DNA from: Hoylesella buccalis ATCC 35310 | Lineage (GTDB): Bacteria > Bacteroidota > Bacteroidia > Bacteroidales > Bacteroidaceae | Assembly: GCF_025151385.1 (NCBI RefSeq) | Contig: NZ_CP102287.1 | Coordinates: forward strand, 3,243,708-3,307,707 | Direction of reading: 5' to 3' | DNA: 64,000 nt | Part shown: one piece after another, positions 54,062-63,573 of the stretch | Position numbering within the stretch: position 1 is the stretch's first letter | Layout: each line of letters opens with the position of its first letter | The notes under the pieces: model-generated | Databases searched by the model: none | Seen by the model: the letters and a program-made list of their open reading frames with translations, nothing else | Told to the model about the DNA's origin: nothing | Made by a program: the position numbers and the translations under genes

Positions 54062-56455
54062 TTAGAATGTGAACGAATAGCCTAAGGCAACCTGATTTTG
54101 CTTGGCTAGGCTGCGTGCGGAGTAGTCTAAGAATACTCTTCCGCTGAGCATGTCTACGCTTACACCAAGGATGATGTTAGAGCCAAAGTGGGTGTCATCG
54201 CCATGGAATACGCCAAGGCCAAGGCCTGCGTATGGTACAAACTTGCCCAATGCATCGGACTTAAAGTTGTAGATAACGTTTCCTGAGATACCCATTCCGC
54301 TGTCGTTAGCCATGGCTGCGTACAGCTCTGGTACGAAGTCGAGGTTGGTAGAACCAATCTGCATGTATCCGCGAACGCCGAAGTTCCAGGCAGTAAGATC
54401 ACCGAATCCCACACCTGTGATGATACCAAGGCGGTTCAGCTTCAGACGTTTGCCTGTTGTAGGATGGTAACCAGCAGTCTCATCATCTACAGTTCCTGGA
54501 ACATATTGGTTGCCCATGGCACCATTACCTTCGTAAACAACTGTTGTTTCGCCTGCATTGCGTTGGCTGATCACCTTGTTCAGCTTCTCGTTCATGATGC
54601 GGAGCTCTTTTCTCAACTGCTCAGTTTCAGCATTGTTCTGAGCTGGTTGCATTCTTTGCATCGGTACAACGGTACGAGTTGGCTGTTGTGGCATTTCGTA
54701 GTTGTAGTTGTTGTAGTTATAGTCGTAGTCATAGCCATCGTCATAGCTGCGTGCACTCTGGCGAGCTTCCCTTGTGATACGGCTCACCAAGTCGTTGAGT
54801 TGACTGCGAGTCATCTTTACCTTGCTACTACTGTTCTCACCCAGTTCGTTCACCAGCTTGCGCTTCATGGCCATCTCGTCGTTCTGAATACTCTCGAGTT
54901 CTTGCTGATGACGGTCTTTCATCCGTGCAATTTCAGCCACGCGAATGGTGTCGTTTGCCTTGAGAGCCTTGTCTAAATCTTTGTCCAGTTTGTCGATGCG
55001 TGCTTCATATTCAGCTTTGAGCTTGTTAACGCGCTCATCATATTTTGCAATTTGATCATCGTAGTCGGCAATCTTCTCGTCATAACTTGCGATTTGATCG
55101 TCGTAATCAGAAATCCGTTCGTCGTATTTTGATCTCAGCTCGTTGAGTCTTTCGTTAGAGGCTTCACGTTCGTCATCCAATCGGCGGTTGAGATCCCTCT
55201 TGTATTTTCTTTCACCGTCTGCAGCCAGACCCAGGTTGAATCTTAAGCCGGCATTGTACATCACACTGGTGTTGATGTGGTCAGGATTCTGGATGTCTTC
55301 TTCTTCAATACCCTTTTGTGCGGTGAATACGGCATTTGCCGAACCGAAGAGTGCTACATATCTCGACAAAGGAATCTCAACACCGGCACCTCCGAATACG
55401 AAAGCTGTGCTCTCTGCGTCTGTGTTTCCATGCTTGTCAGCATATTTATCGCCTATGTCCATGTAACCTCCACCAAGTTGCAGGTAAGGATTGATGCCTC
55501 TTGGGAAGTTCAAACGTGTGATGATGTTACCACCATACAGAGCCAGATTCTTGTTGAATGACAGCGAAAGCTTGTCGGCATCTTTGGTTGCCTGGTAGTA
55601 GAATCCGCGTATACCTACGAGTGATGAGAAGTCAAACCCAGCGCTTCCACCGGCGAGATAGGTATCGGTCACGGCCATGTCCTTGTCAAAATCCAGATAA
55701 GCTATGGCAGGTTCTACCACAAACTTCATACCTTTGAAACCGCTGGAGAACAGTTTGCGGTATTCACGGCTGACAGCATTGTCGCTGTTTTCAGCCCTGC
55801 CACCCAGATAGAAGTCGAGTGTGGCGGCTGCTCCCCAATTGTACAGATGATTGCCACCATCCTCCTTGTTGTATTCCGGTCTCATCAGGTAGCTTCCCTT
55901 GCTGGCGTTGAACATGGTGTTCTTCGCTTCAAGTGAGAGCACGGCGCGGCTGCTCAAATTAATCTTGGCGCCCACACCGAGTGAAACAAAGAGTTGTTCG
56001 TCTTTCAACGGAACCTCCGTGATCTCAGCATCTCCGGTGAAGCTATTGTACTTCATTTGCTGTACACCGGCACCAGCTGTGAGGAAAGGAGCGAAGTAGC
56101 TGTTCTTTCCTAAGTTAAGTCTCATCTCACCACCATATTTGGTCAGATCCATTTTGGTGTCTCTTATGTGACCGGCCCATCCTTCATCGGTAAGCCAATT
56201 ATGGCCGCGTACTTTTGCATTTACATCGTCACCGCGCAAGTAGAATGCGTGCAGTTCGAAGAGTGGACCAAAGCCAAATCCCAACTTTCCACCGTACAGT
56301 GGCATGTTGTCTATGGAAAGATCTTTGTCCCACCAGATGTACTCTGCGGCAGGTGATGCGATGAACGACACGTCATGTACCTGTGCCGTCGACTTTAAAC
56401 TTCCCAGCAGCATTAAGCCGACCATGGAAAGTGTTCTCGTCATGTTTTTTTTCAT
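54062..56455 (-). CDS. Outer-membrane beta-barrel protein with central coiled coil
   Basis: 797 residues with a signal peptide (about 1-24). Residues about 25-410 look like an outer-membrane barrel of alternating strands (FGFGPLFELHAFYLRG, GINPYLQLGGGYMDIG). About 415-565 are a long coiled coil with five near-perfect heptads near 441-475 (YDERISD, YDDQIAS, YDEKIAD, YDDQIAK, YDERVNK). A Tyr/Asn/Asp tract (YDYDYNYNNYNYE) and a second short coiled coil follow. About 640-797 form a second barrel-like domain ending in the outer-membrane signature GYSFTF. It is the first gene of the operon with the OmpA protein. Its function is unknown; a structural envelope role is likely. Confidence 0.78.
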   Translation of the reverse strand: MKKNMTRTLSMVGLMLLGSLKSTAQVHDVSFIASPAAEYIWWDKDLSIDNMPLYGGKLGFGFGPLFELHAFYLRGDDVNAKVRGHNWLTDEGWAGHIRDTKMDLTKYGGEMRLNLGKNSYFAPFLTAGAGVQQMKYNSFTGDAEITEVPLKDEQLFVSLGVGAKINLSSRAVLSLEAKNTMFNASKGSYLMRPEYNKEDGGNHLYNWGAAATLDFYLGGRAENSDNAVSREYRKLFSSGFKGMKFVVEPAIAYLDFDKDMAVTDTYLAGGSAGFDFSSLVGIRGFYYQATKDADKLSLSFNKNLALYGGNIITRLNFPRGINPYLQLGGGYMDIGDKYADKHGNTDAESTAFVFGGAGVEIPLSRYVALFGSANAVFTAQKGIEEEDIQNPDHINTSVMYNAGLRFNLGLAADGERKYKRDLNRRLDDEREASNERLNELRSKYDERISDYDDQIASYDEKIADYDDQIAKYDERVNKLKAEYEARIDKLDKDLDKALKANDTIRVAEIARMKDRHQQELESIQNDEMAMKRKLVNELGENSSSKVKMTRSQLNDLVSRITREARQSARSYDDGYDYDYNYNNYNYEMPQQPTRTVVPMQRMQPAQNNAETEQLRKELRIMNEKLNKVISQRNAGETTVVYEGNGAMGNQYVPGTVDDETAGYHPTTGKRLKLNRLGIITGVGFGDLTAWNFGVRGYMQIGSTNLDFVPELYAAMANDSGMGISGNVIYNFKSDALGKFVPYAGLGLGVFHGDDTHFGSNIILGVSVDMLSGRVFLDYSARSLAKQNQVALGYSFTF

Positions 56456-56599
56456 TGCTGAATCGTTTATTATGTTAATAAAAAGAATTTACGTAAGAAT
56501 GTGCTTCGCTCTCTGGTCATGCTCGTCTTGATGTTGTTTAACGTTTAGCTTCTGACTCAGTAAAACTTAGAAACTTTTAAGAATCTTATAAATTCTTTA

Positions 56600-56607
56600 C
56601 AAAGATA
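56600..56607 (-). promoter_or_regulatory. -7 element for the barrel/OmpA operon
   Basis: On the minus strand TATCTTTG, about 145 nt before the ATG. No TTG box at the right distance was found. Confidence 0.45.
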
Positions 56608-56794
56608 ATAATTTTTTTTAAAGGATAGAAATTTTTTTCTGTATTATTTACAATAAATTTGATATTCTTCATTAATTGCATTTAATAAATGGTGTAGGAG
56701 CGCAAATTAACCTATTTCAATCCAAGAGTGAGAGCTTTCGACTTGTGTGGCGTAATGATGGATGACATAGTTGCTATGATGAAGGAACGCTGTT

Positions 56795-57200
56795 CCCTGA
56801 ATTGTCTAATATTTTGATTGATTTTGGCCCCTAAAATGGCACTTCAAAATTTTAATCTGGAAAAAAACGATAGGCTCGCAGGGAGCAAATTTGAGATAAA
56901 GATGACGTAAAAAGCAAATTTTTTCCTCAAAGCGATGCTTTTATGCGCTTAGATGCATCACTTTTGGGGGCAATGCATAAGAGATTGACTGGCAAAAGCA
57001 TGTAAATTAACAGCTAAAAGCATAGCTATTGGCCAGATAAGTTTGAGAAACAGACGCATAACAGCATGTGTAATGAGGTAATGGGTTGTGTGACAATGAT
57101 ATACGAAAATCACGCATGCTTGGCGTATTTGCAACCAGCAGCGTTGCTGTTTGGAAATACGCCAAATATGAAGCGATGTGTTGTCAAGAAAATTCGCACT
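56795..57200 (+). repeat. Dispersed ~400-bp intergenic element, copy C
   Basis: 5' block GAATTGTCTAATATTTTG then CCCCTAAAATGGCAC; GGAAAAAAACGATAGGC near 56861; GCAT cores at 56955, 56975, 56998 and 57020 (spacings 20-23); hairpin TTGGCGTATTT (57120-57130) with AAATACGCCAA (57155-57165), whose inner stem CAGCA/TGCTG differs in sequence from copy B but still pairs; 3' block TTGTCAAGAAAATTCGC. No credible gene. Confidence 0.7.
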
Positions 57201-57292
57201 CTTTGGCCAGCTTGAGTGCGCGGTTCAGACGGACGGTTTTACGCACATTCCGCTGCTTGCCGATGGGGCAAACCACTCGTCAACCTTGGCTT

Positions 57293-58030
57293 CTACAAAA
57301 AACCTTGCTGTTTGAGTGCGTCTAACAGGTTTTTAGACATGGCTTCGTTGTCCTTTTTGGTGTATCGTATGTCTGTGAAAACTTGTGCCAAGGTTTCTTT
57401 TTCGTTCACTTGGCAGAACTGAATGTTCTCGGGCAGACTTTCTTTTTCGTGGTAAAATTGGTCTATTCGATTGGGTGTGTAGTCTTGGTAGGTTTCGTCA
57501 TGAATGATGGCCGAGAGCGGAAGACGGTCTGAAAGTTCGGGTGTTTCGTCGGGCCATCCCAGGGTGATGGTGGCCACGGGCATCACCTGTCGGGGTAGTT
57601 GCAGCGTGTCGATGATGCTCTTGGGGTTGTACAGCGTGGTGCCCAGGAAGCATAAGCCCAGTCCTGCTTCTTCGGCGAGGTTGCAAAAGGTTTGACAATA
57701 TAATAAGGTGTCGGTGGCAGCGTTGACGAAACTCAAGAAATTGTCATAGCCAGGTTGCGCTTTTCTGCACTCCGCCCATGAGCTGGTTCGTCTAAAATCG
57801 GCACAAAAGGTCAGTACCACAGACGCTTGCGTCACCATGGGTTGGTGGAAATGTGCCGGTGCCAGTTTTCTTTTTTGTTCATCGCTGTGCGTGATAACGA
57901 CCGAGTAAAGTTGCAAATTGCCCATTGTTTGCGTACGTTCAGATTCGGTCAATAGCTTGTTTATCAACTCGTTGTCTACCTCCTTGCGTTGGTATTTACG
58001 AATACTTCTGCGTGTTGTTATTGTTTTCAT
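57293..58030 (-). CDS. Nitroreductase-family NAD(P)H oxidoreductase
   Basis: 245 residues, cytosolic, FMN-dependent family. The N-terminal TTRRSIRKYQRKEV (4-17) gives the Arg/Ser pair that binds the FMN phosphate; AAT...LYCQTFCNLAEEAGLGLCFL near 103-130 and PVATITLGWPDE near 150 match NfsA/FRP-type members. It should reduce quinones, flavin or nitro compounds with NAD(P)H as donor; the true substrate is unknown. It is divergent from the ribonucleotide reductase gene and has a TATCTTTG box at 58058-58051. Frame and length are normal. Confidence 0.9.
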   Translation of the reverse strand: MKTITTRRSIRKYQRKEVDNELINKLLTESERTQTMGNLQLYSVVITHSDEQKRKLAPAHFHQPMVTQASVVLTFCADFRRTSSWAECRKAQPGYDNFLSFVNAATDTLLYCQTFCNLAEEAGLGLCFLGTTLYNPKSIIDTLQLPRQVMPVATITLGWPDETPELSDRLPLSAIIHDETYQDYTPNRIDQFYHEKESLPENIQFCQVNEKETLAQVFTDIRYTKKDNEAMSKNLLDALKQQGFL

Positions 58031-58050
58031 CTTGGAAATTTATTGTTTGA

Positions 58051-58058
58051 CAAAGATA
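58051..58058 (-). promoter_or_regulatory. -7 element for the nitroreductase
   Basis: On the minus strand TATCTTTG, 20 nt before the ATG; no matching TTG seen. Confidence 0.5.
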
Positions 58059-58145
58059 TAAATATTTTCAAAAAGAAACATTTTGTGCAACAAGTTTTTC
58101 TTATAAATAACCCAAAGATATTTTTTTTATATCGAAAATAAGTTG

Positions 58146-58153
58146 TAGATTTG
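58146..58153 (+). promoter_or_regulatory. -7 element for nrdJ
   Basis: TAGATTTG, giving a leader of about 80 nt. No cobalamin riboswitch core and no convincing paired NrdR boxes were seen in 58031-58238. Confidence 0.5.
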
Positions 58154-58238
58154 CAAAACAATTATCGTTTACGGATAGTTGTGCAAATAATACTGAATAT
58201 TAAATCATAACCATATAACATTTTTTTTAAACTAAGAA

Positions 58239-60824
58239 ATGGAGCAATCAAAAAACTTCGCTTTCGAAGAAGCTTTCGAGGAGGCGTTGAAATACTTTGC
58301 GGGTGACGAGTTGGCCGCACGAGTATGGGTGAACAAATATTCTATGAAAGACAGTTTCGGGAATATCTATGAAATGTCACCAAAGGACATGCATTGGCGC
58401 ATCGCCAATGAAATAGCGCGCATCGAGAAGAAGTATAAGAACCCGATGAGTGCGCAGGAAATCTTCGACCTGTTGGATCATTTCAAGTATATCATCCCTG
58501 CAGGCAGTCCGATGACCGGCATTGGCAACAACTACCAGGTGGCCAGTTTGAGCAACTGCTTTGTGATTGGGTTGGATGGCGATGCCGACTCATACGGTGC
58601 CATCATGCGCATTGACGAAGAGCAGGTGCAGCTGATGAAGCGTAGGGGTGGCGTTGGGCACGACCTGAGCCACATCCGACCGAAGGGTTCACCAGTTAAC
58701 AACTCGGCACTCACCAGCACCGGCCTGGTGCCTTTCATGGAGCGTTACAGCAACTCTACTCGCGAGGTGGCGCAGGATGGCCGACGTGGCGCACTGATGT
58801 TGAGCGTGAGCATCAAGCATCCCGACAGCGAATCGTTTATTGATGCCAAGATGACCGAGGGAAAGGTCACCGGCGCCAATGTATCGGTCAAGATAGATGA
58901 TGCTTTTATGGAGGCTGCTACCAGTGATAAACCTTATGTACAGCAGTTCCCTGTGGATGGTGATGAGCCGCTTGTGAAACGGGAAATCTCCGCCAAGGCT
59001 TTGTGGGAGAAGATTGTTCACAATGCTTGGAAGAGTGCAGAACCTGGCGTACTGTTCTGGGATACCATCACCCGTGAAAGCATCCCCGATTGTTATGCCG
59101 ACCTGGGTTTCCGCACCGTGAGCACCAATCCATGCGGCGAAATACCTTTGTGTCCTTATGATTCGTGCCGCTTGTTGAGCATCAACCTCTATTCTTACGT
59201 GGTTCATCCATTTACCAAGGATGCCTATTTTGACATGGACAAATTCAGAAAGCATGTTCAAATAGCACAGCGCATCATGGATGACATTGTTGATTTGGAG
59301 CTGGAGAAGATTGATCGTATCATGCAGAAGATACAACAAGATCCGCAGAGTGATGAGGTCAAGGGATCAGAATATCACCTTTGGGAGAAAATCAAGCACA
59401 AGAGCAGCCAGGGACGCCGTACAGGTGTAGGCATTACGGCCGAGGGTGACATGATTGCAGCCATGGGGTTGCGCTATGGAACGCCAGAAGCAACCGAGTT
59501 TTCTGTCAACGTTCACAAGAATTTAGCGTTGAGCGCCTACCGCTCTTCCGTAACCATGGCGCAAGAACGCGGTGCTTTCGCTGTGTTTGATGCCAGTCGC
59601 GAGAAGAACAATCCCTTCTTGCTTCGCATCAAAGAAGCCGACCAACAGTTGTATGCCGACCTGCAGAAGTATGGTCGTCGCAATATCGCTTGTCTGACAA
59701 TCGCGCCTACTGGCACCACCTCACTGATGACACAAACCACCAGTGGCATCGAACCCGTGTTCATGCCAGTGTATAAGCGTCGCCGAAAGGTAAATCCCAA
59801 CGATACTGACGTGCGTGTAGACTTTGTGGACGAGGTGGGTGATAGCTTTGAAGAATACATCGTGTACCACAAGAAATTCCTGGAGTGGATGAACGTTAAC
59901 GGCATCGATTCTACTAAGAAGTATACCCAGGAAGAGATTGATAAGCTGGTGGCGCAGTCGCCATATTATAAGGCTACGGCCAATGATGTTGACTGGTTGG
60001 AGAAGGTTAAGATGCAAGGTGCCATCCAAAAATGGGTAGACCATAGCATCAGTGTGACCGTCAACCTGCCCAACGACGTAGATGAGGCCTTGGTTAATCG
60101 CTTGTATGTAGAGGCGTGGAAGAGCGGATGCAAGGGCTGCACCATCTATCGAGACGGGTCCAGAGCAGGCGTTATGATTTCTGTTTCTAAGAGTGAGAAG
60201 AAACAGAAAGGTAAGGAACAAGCCAAGGATAACGGTGCTGACCAGAACGCACTGCCTCCCTGCAAACAGCCCGAGGTGATAGAAGTGAGACCGAAGGTGC
60301 TGGAGTGCGATGTGGTTCGCTTCCAAAACAACAAGGAGAAGTGGGTGGCATTCGTCGGATTGCTTGATGGTTATCCTTACGAAATCTTCACTGGTTTGCA
60401 AGATGACGATGAGGGAATTGTACTGCCTAAGTCGGTTGTCAAAGGAAAAATCATCAAACAGAAGCAGGATGACGGCCCCAGCAGATACGACTTCCAGTTT
60501 GAAAACAAGCGTGGCTATAAGACTACGGTCGAGGGACTTAGTGAGAAGTTCAACCCAGAGTATTGGAATTACGCCAAACTCATTAGTGGTGTGCTGCGCT
60601 ATCGTATGCCTATCGAACGTGTTATTAATCTGGTTAGTTCACTACAGCTAAAAGACGAGAGCATCAACACCTGGAAGAATGGTGTGGAGCGCGCGTTGAA
60701 GAAATACATAGACGATGGCACCGAGGCCAAAGGGAAGAAGTGCCCGGTGTGCGGACATGAAACCCTTGTGTATCAAGAGGGCTGTTTGATCTGCAAAAAC
60801 TGTGGTGCCAGCCGTTGTGGATAA
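58239..60824 (+). CDS. nrdJ: Adenosylcobalamin-dependent (class II) ribonucleotide reductase
   Basis: 861 residues, cytosolic. It reduces ribonucleotides to deoxyribonucleotides with adenosylcobalamin as radical source, without oxygen. Hallmarks: SLSNCFVIGLDGD near 102 (first redox Cys), KRRGGVGHDLSHIRPKG near 133, NPCGEIPLCPYDSC near 297 (radical Cys and catalytic Glu), APTGTTSLMTQTTSGIEPVF near 491, and a C-terminal zinc-ribbon tail CPVCGHETLVYQEGCLICKN whose cysteines regenerate the active site. Length is standard for the long NrdJ type. It is followed by folB after 9 nt. It implies B12 uptake or synthesis in the host. Confidence 0.96.
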   Translation: MEQSKNFAFEEAFEEALKYFAGDELAARVWVNKYSMKDSFGNIYEMSPKDMHWRIANEIARIEKKYKNPMSAQEIFDLLDHFKYIIPAGSPMTGIGNNYQVASLSNCFVIGLDGDADSYGAIMRIDEEQVQLMKRRGGVGHDLSHIRPKGSPVNNSALTSTGLVPFMERYSNSTREVAQDGRRGALMLSVSIKHPDSESFIDAKMTEGKVTGANVSVKIDDAFMEAATSDKPYVQQFPVDGDEPLVKREISAKALWEKIVHNAWKSAEPGVLFWDTITRESIPDCYADLGFRTVSTNPCGEIPLCPYDSCRLLSINLYSYVVHPFTKDAYFDMDKFRKHVQIAQRIMDDIVDLELEKIDRIMQKIQQDPQSDEVKGSEYHLWEKIKHKSSQGRRTGVGITAEGDMIAAMGLRYGTPEATEFSVNVHKNLALSAYRSSVTMAQERGAFAVFDASREKNNPFLLRIKEADQQLYADLQKYGRRNIACLTIAPTGTTSLMTQTTSGIEPVFMPVYKRRRKVNPNDTDVRVDFVDEVGDSFEEYIVYHKKFLEWMNVNGIDSTKKYTQEEIDKLVAQSPYYKATANDVDWLEKVKMQGAIQKWVDHSISVTVNLPNDVDEALVNRLYVEAWKSGCKGCTIYRDGSRAGVMISVSKSEKKQKGKEQAKDNGADQNALPPCKQPEVIEVRPKVLECDVVRFQNNKEKWVAFVGLLDGYPYEIFTGLQDDDEGIVLPKSVVKGKIIKQKQDDGPSRYDFQFENKRGYKTTVEGLSEKFNPEYWNYAKLISGVLRYRMPIERVINLVSSLQLKDESINTWKNGVERALKKYIDDGTEAKGKKCPVCGHETLVYQEGCLICKNCGASRCG

Positions 60825-60833
60825 TCGACCTTT

Positions 60834-61214
60834 ATGATTAAACAATCAAGTTATATTTATTTAAGCAACCTGCGGTTTCGCGCCTATCACGGCGTGTTAC
60901 CGCAGGAACGCGTTGAGGGCAACGACTTCATTGTGAACCTCCGGCTGGCTTACGACTTTGGTAAAGCCATGGAAACCGACGATGTGGCCGACACCTTGAG
61001 TTATGCCGACGTGTATCAACTCGTTCAACAGGAAATGCAACAGCCTTCCAACTTGCTCGAGCATGTGGTGGGTAGGATAGGGAAGCGCTTGCTGGCGGAA
61101 TTCCCGTTGATTAAGGCTATCGACTTAAAACTCACCAAGGTTAATCCCCCCATGGGTGCCGATTGCGACGGTGCCGGTGTGGAAATACACTTAATAAATG
61201 AAAAAACCGATTGA
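60834..61214 (+). CDS. folB: Dihydroneopterin aldolase
   Basis: 126 residues, the usual length. FolB converts 7,8-dihydroneopterin to 6-hydroxymethyl-dihydropterin and glycolaldehyde in folate synthesis. Family features are LSNLRFRAYHGVLPQER near 10-26 (Glu of the active site), DTLSYADVYQLV near 52-63, NLLEHVVGRIGKRLL near 73-87 and the late Lys in KLTKVNPPMGA near 100-110. It lies 9 nt after nrdJ, so the two are co-transcribed; both serve nucleotide synthesis. Confidence 0.95.
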   Translation: MIKQSSYIYLSNLRFRAYHGVLPQERVEGNDFIVNLRLAYDFGKAMETDDVADTLSYADVYQLVQQEMQQPSNLLEHVVGRIGKRLLAEFPLIKAIDLKLTKVNPPMGADCDGAGVEIHLINEKTD

Positions 61215-61258
61215 AAGATAAGGGCTTTTCCATCTAAAAGCATTACTTTTGCAACTAT

Positions 61259-62644
61259 ATGAATAAGAAGGTCTGGCACTGTTTGCTATGTTTCTTGCTG
61301 TTTGCGTCAGTGGGTTTGGCTGCAAACAAAAAGTTTACGCTGGTCATCGACCCCGGACATGGCGGTAGAGACCATGGTGCGGCAGGCGTTTATTCAAAGG
61401 AAAAAGATCTTGTTCTGAAGTTCGCATTGGCCTTTGGGCAAATGGTTGAGCGTAATTGTCCCGACGTCAAGGTCATCTATACGCGTAAGACTGATGTCTT
61501 TATCCCGCTGGCCAGACGCGCCGAAATCGCCAATAAGAATCGTGCCGACTTGTTTATCTCTGTTCACATCAATGCCTTGTCGGGTGGTCGTAGGGTGAGA
61601 GGATTGCAAACTTATACCCTTGGACGGGGACAGAACACCGGACAAAAAGGCATCTTGGAGAACTTGGAGGTGGCCAAACGCGAGAACTCGGTCATCTTTC
61701 TGGAGAAAGATTATAAGCAAAAGTATCAGGGCTTTGACCCTTCTTCGCCCGAAAGCAACATCATGTTTGAGTTCATTCAAGACAAAAACATGCAGCAGAG
61801 TGTGGAATTGGCGCGTTACATGCAGCACCATATCCGAGCTGCTACGGGCTTGAACGACATGGGTGCGCATCAAAACAATTTGGCAGTGTTGCGACTATCG
61901 TCCATGCCGGGATGCTTATTGGAATTGGGTTTCATCTCAACCCCCGAGGAAGAAGACTTCATGAATGCCGCCGGAGCAGCCGATATGTATGCCCGTGGCA
62001 TCTTCAACGCATTCGTACAATACAAGAACAAATACCATCAAGGTCTCGTTGTACCTTACAAAGCACCGGCCGCGCCAAAGCCACAAGTGCCCGAAATTGT
62101 TCCGCAGGATTACAAGGAGCAGAGTAAAAAAGCCGAATCTTCGAAAAGTGTTAAGACTCGCGAAGTATCCCTTGCCCCCAATGTTCCACAACCCAAGGTA
62201 GATGAAACATCATCCACCAATCAGCAAACACCTCAGATGGCAGCCAATCAGTCAGGTGTACAGGCCGCTACAGCTATGCCTCAGCCTACTGAAGCAGCAC
62301 CCAATGCACAAAATGAGGTTCGCACGTCCGTTCAAACACCTACACTCCCCGCTGCAAATGCTGCTCAGGAAGTTCCCGTGTTCAAGATTCAAATCCTCAC
62401 GACCCACCGAAAGCTGGCATCAACTGATGCTGCTTTGAAAGGCCTCAAAGGGTGCGAGTGGTACGAAGCTGGTGGTGATTTGAAATACACTTACGGTTCG
62501 TCGGCCGATTACAACGAGATACGTCGACTTCGAAAAGAAATCATTGATCGTTTCCCTGATGCTTTCATCATTGCATTCAAGAATGGACAGCGCATGGATG
62601 TGAACGAGGCGATTCGCATGTTTTTACAGAATAAAAAGAAATAA
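61259..62644 (+). CDS. N-acetylmuramoyl-L-alanine amidase with SPOR-like C-terminus
   Basis: 461 residues. Signal peptide (about 1-21), then an Amidase_3 zinc domain at about 26-260: VIDPGHGGRDHGAAG (29-43) with the first His ligand, TRKTDVFIPLARRAEIAN with the Glu or Arg helix, LFISVHINA near 97 with another His, and LLELGFIS near 220 with the catalytic Glu. A Pro/Gln/Thr-rich linker (270-370) leads to a C-terminal SPOR-like domain (PVFKIQILTTHRKL, YTYGSSADYNEIRRLRKEI) that would bind denuded septal glycan. It cleaves stem peptides from peptidoglycan, mainly in cell separation. It precedes an MlaD-type gene by 26 nt. Confidence 0.93.
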   Translation: MNKKVWHCLLCFLLFASVGLAANKKFTLVIDPGHGGRDHGAAGVYSKEKDLVLKFALAFGQMVERNCPDVKVIYTRKTDVFIPLARRAEIANKNRADLFISVHINALSGGRRVRGLQTYTLGRGQNTGQKGILENLEVAKRENSVIFLEKDYKQKYQGFDPSSPESNIMFEFIQDKNMQQSVELARYMQHHIRAATGLNDMGAHQNNLAVLRLSSMPGCLLELGFISTPEEEDFMNAAGAADMYARGIFNAFVQYKNKYHQGLVVPYKAPAAPKPQVPEIVPQDYKEQSKKAESSKSVKTREVSLAPNVPQPKVDETSSTNQQTPQMAANQSGVQAATAMPQPTEAAPNAQNEVRTSVQTPTLPAANAAQEVPVFKIQILTTHRKLASTDAALKGLKGCEWYEAGGDLKYTYGSSADYNEIRRLRKEIIDRFPDAFIIAFKNGQRMDVNEAIRMFLQNKKK

Positions 62645-62670
62645 GGTATTTTTTTTAAGTTCCAACGGAT

Positions 62671-63573
62671 ATGATAAAAGTAAGAAATGAAATAAAAATT
62701 GCCCTCGTGGCGGTTGCCGGTATCGTGGCTTTGTTCATCGGAATGAACTTTTTGAAGGGCACACATCTGTTCACAGGCAGCAAGACTTACCATTTTGCTT
62801 TCGATGACATCAGTGGTTTGACCAAGTCAAGTCCTATCTACGCCTCTGGTTATCAGGTGGGATTGGTTAAGGATATCATTTTCGATTACAGCCACAAGAA
62901 CAAGACCAAGGTTATTGCAGAGATGGATAAGCAGATGAAAATCCCCACGGGAACCACGGCCTTTATCAGCAGTGACGTGCTGGGTAATATCAAGGTAACC
63001 TTGAACATCGCTCCCAATCGAGGCGAGTTTATCCAGGAAGGCGGGCTCATCCCGGGAGACATCGATAGAGGCCCCATGGGTGAAGTGACGTCCATGATAC
63101 CTGCGGTGAAGCAGATGTTGCCTAAATTAGATTCCATTTTGTTGAGTCTTAATCTGCTCTTGGCCGACCCAGCCATCGCAAGTTCCGTACACAATGTACA
63201 GGACATGACGGCCAATCTCACCAAAACTTCTCGCGAACTGAATTCCGTCGTTGCAAAATTAAACCGTGAAATTCCGGGTGTGGTGACGAAAACAAACCGC
63301 ATTTTGGATCATTCTGAAACGTTCACGGCCAACCTTTCACAGGTAGATGTGGCAACGACTATGCGAAAAGTGGATGAGGCCATGGCTGATGTCAAGGCAG
63401 TAACGGCCAAAATCAACAGCAATGAAGGCACGCTGGGATTGTTGATGCGCGACCCTTCGCTTTACAATCAACTCAATACCACTGTGCGTAGTGCCGATTC
63501 TCTCATGGTGAATATCCGGCAACATCCTAAACGTTACGTCCATTTCTCTATCTTCGGAAGGAAAGATAAGTAA
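62671..63573 (+). CDS. MlaD/MCE-domain lipid-transport protein
   Basis: 300 residues. One N-terminal transmembrane anchor (IKIALVAVAGIVALFIGM), then an MCE domain at about 35-130 (YHFAFDDISGLTKSSPIYAS, GYQVGLVKDI, DVLGNIKVTL) and a helical C-terminal half (LNSVVAKLNREIPGVVTKTN) that can trimerise or form a hollow stalk. MCE proteins carry phospholipids between the inner and outer membrane; usual partners MlaE and MlaF are not in this window. It probably shares the transcript of the amidase gene 26 nt upstream. Length is typical for Bacteroidetes MlaD. Confidence 0.92.
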   Translation: MIKVRNEIKIALVAVAGIVALFIGMNFLKGTHLFTGSKTYHFAFDDISGLTKSSPIYASGYQVGLVKDIIFDYSHKNKTKVIAEMDKQMKIPTGTTAFISSDVLGNIKVTLNIAPNRGEFIQEGGLIPGDIDRGPMGEVTSMIPAVKQMLPKLDSILLSLNLLLADPAIASSVHNVQDMTANLTKTSRELNSVVAKLNREIPGVVTKTNRILDHSETFTANLSQVDVATTMRKVDEAMADVKAVTAKINSNEGTLGLLMRDPSLYNQLNTTVRSADSLMVNIRQHPKRYVHFSIFGRKDK

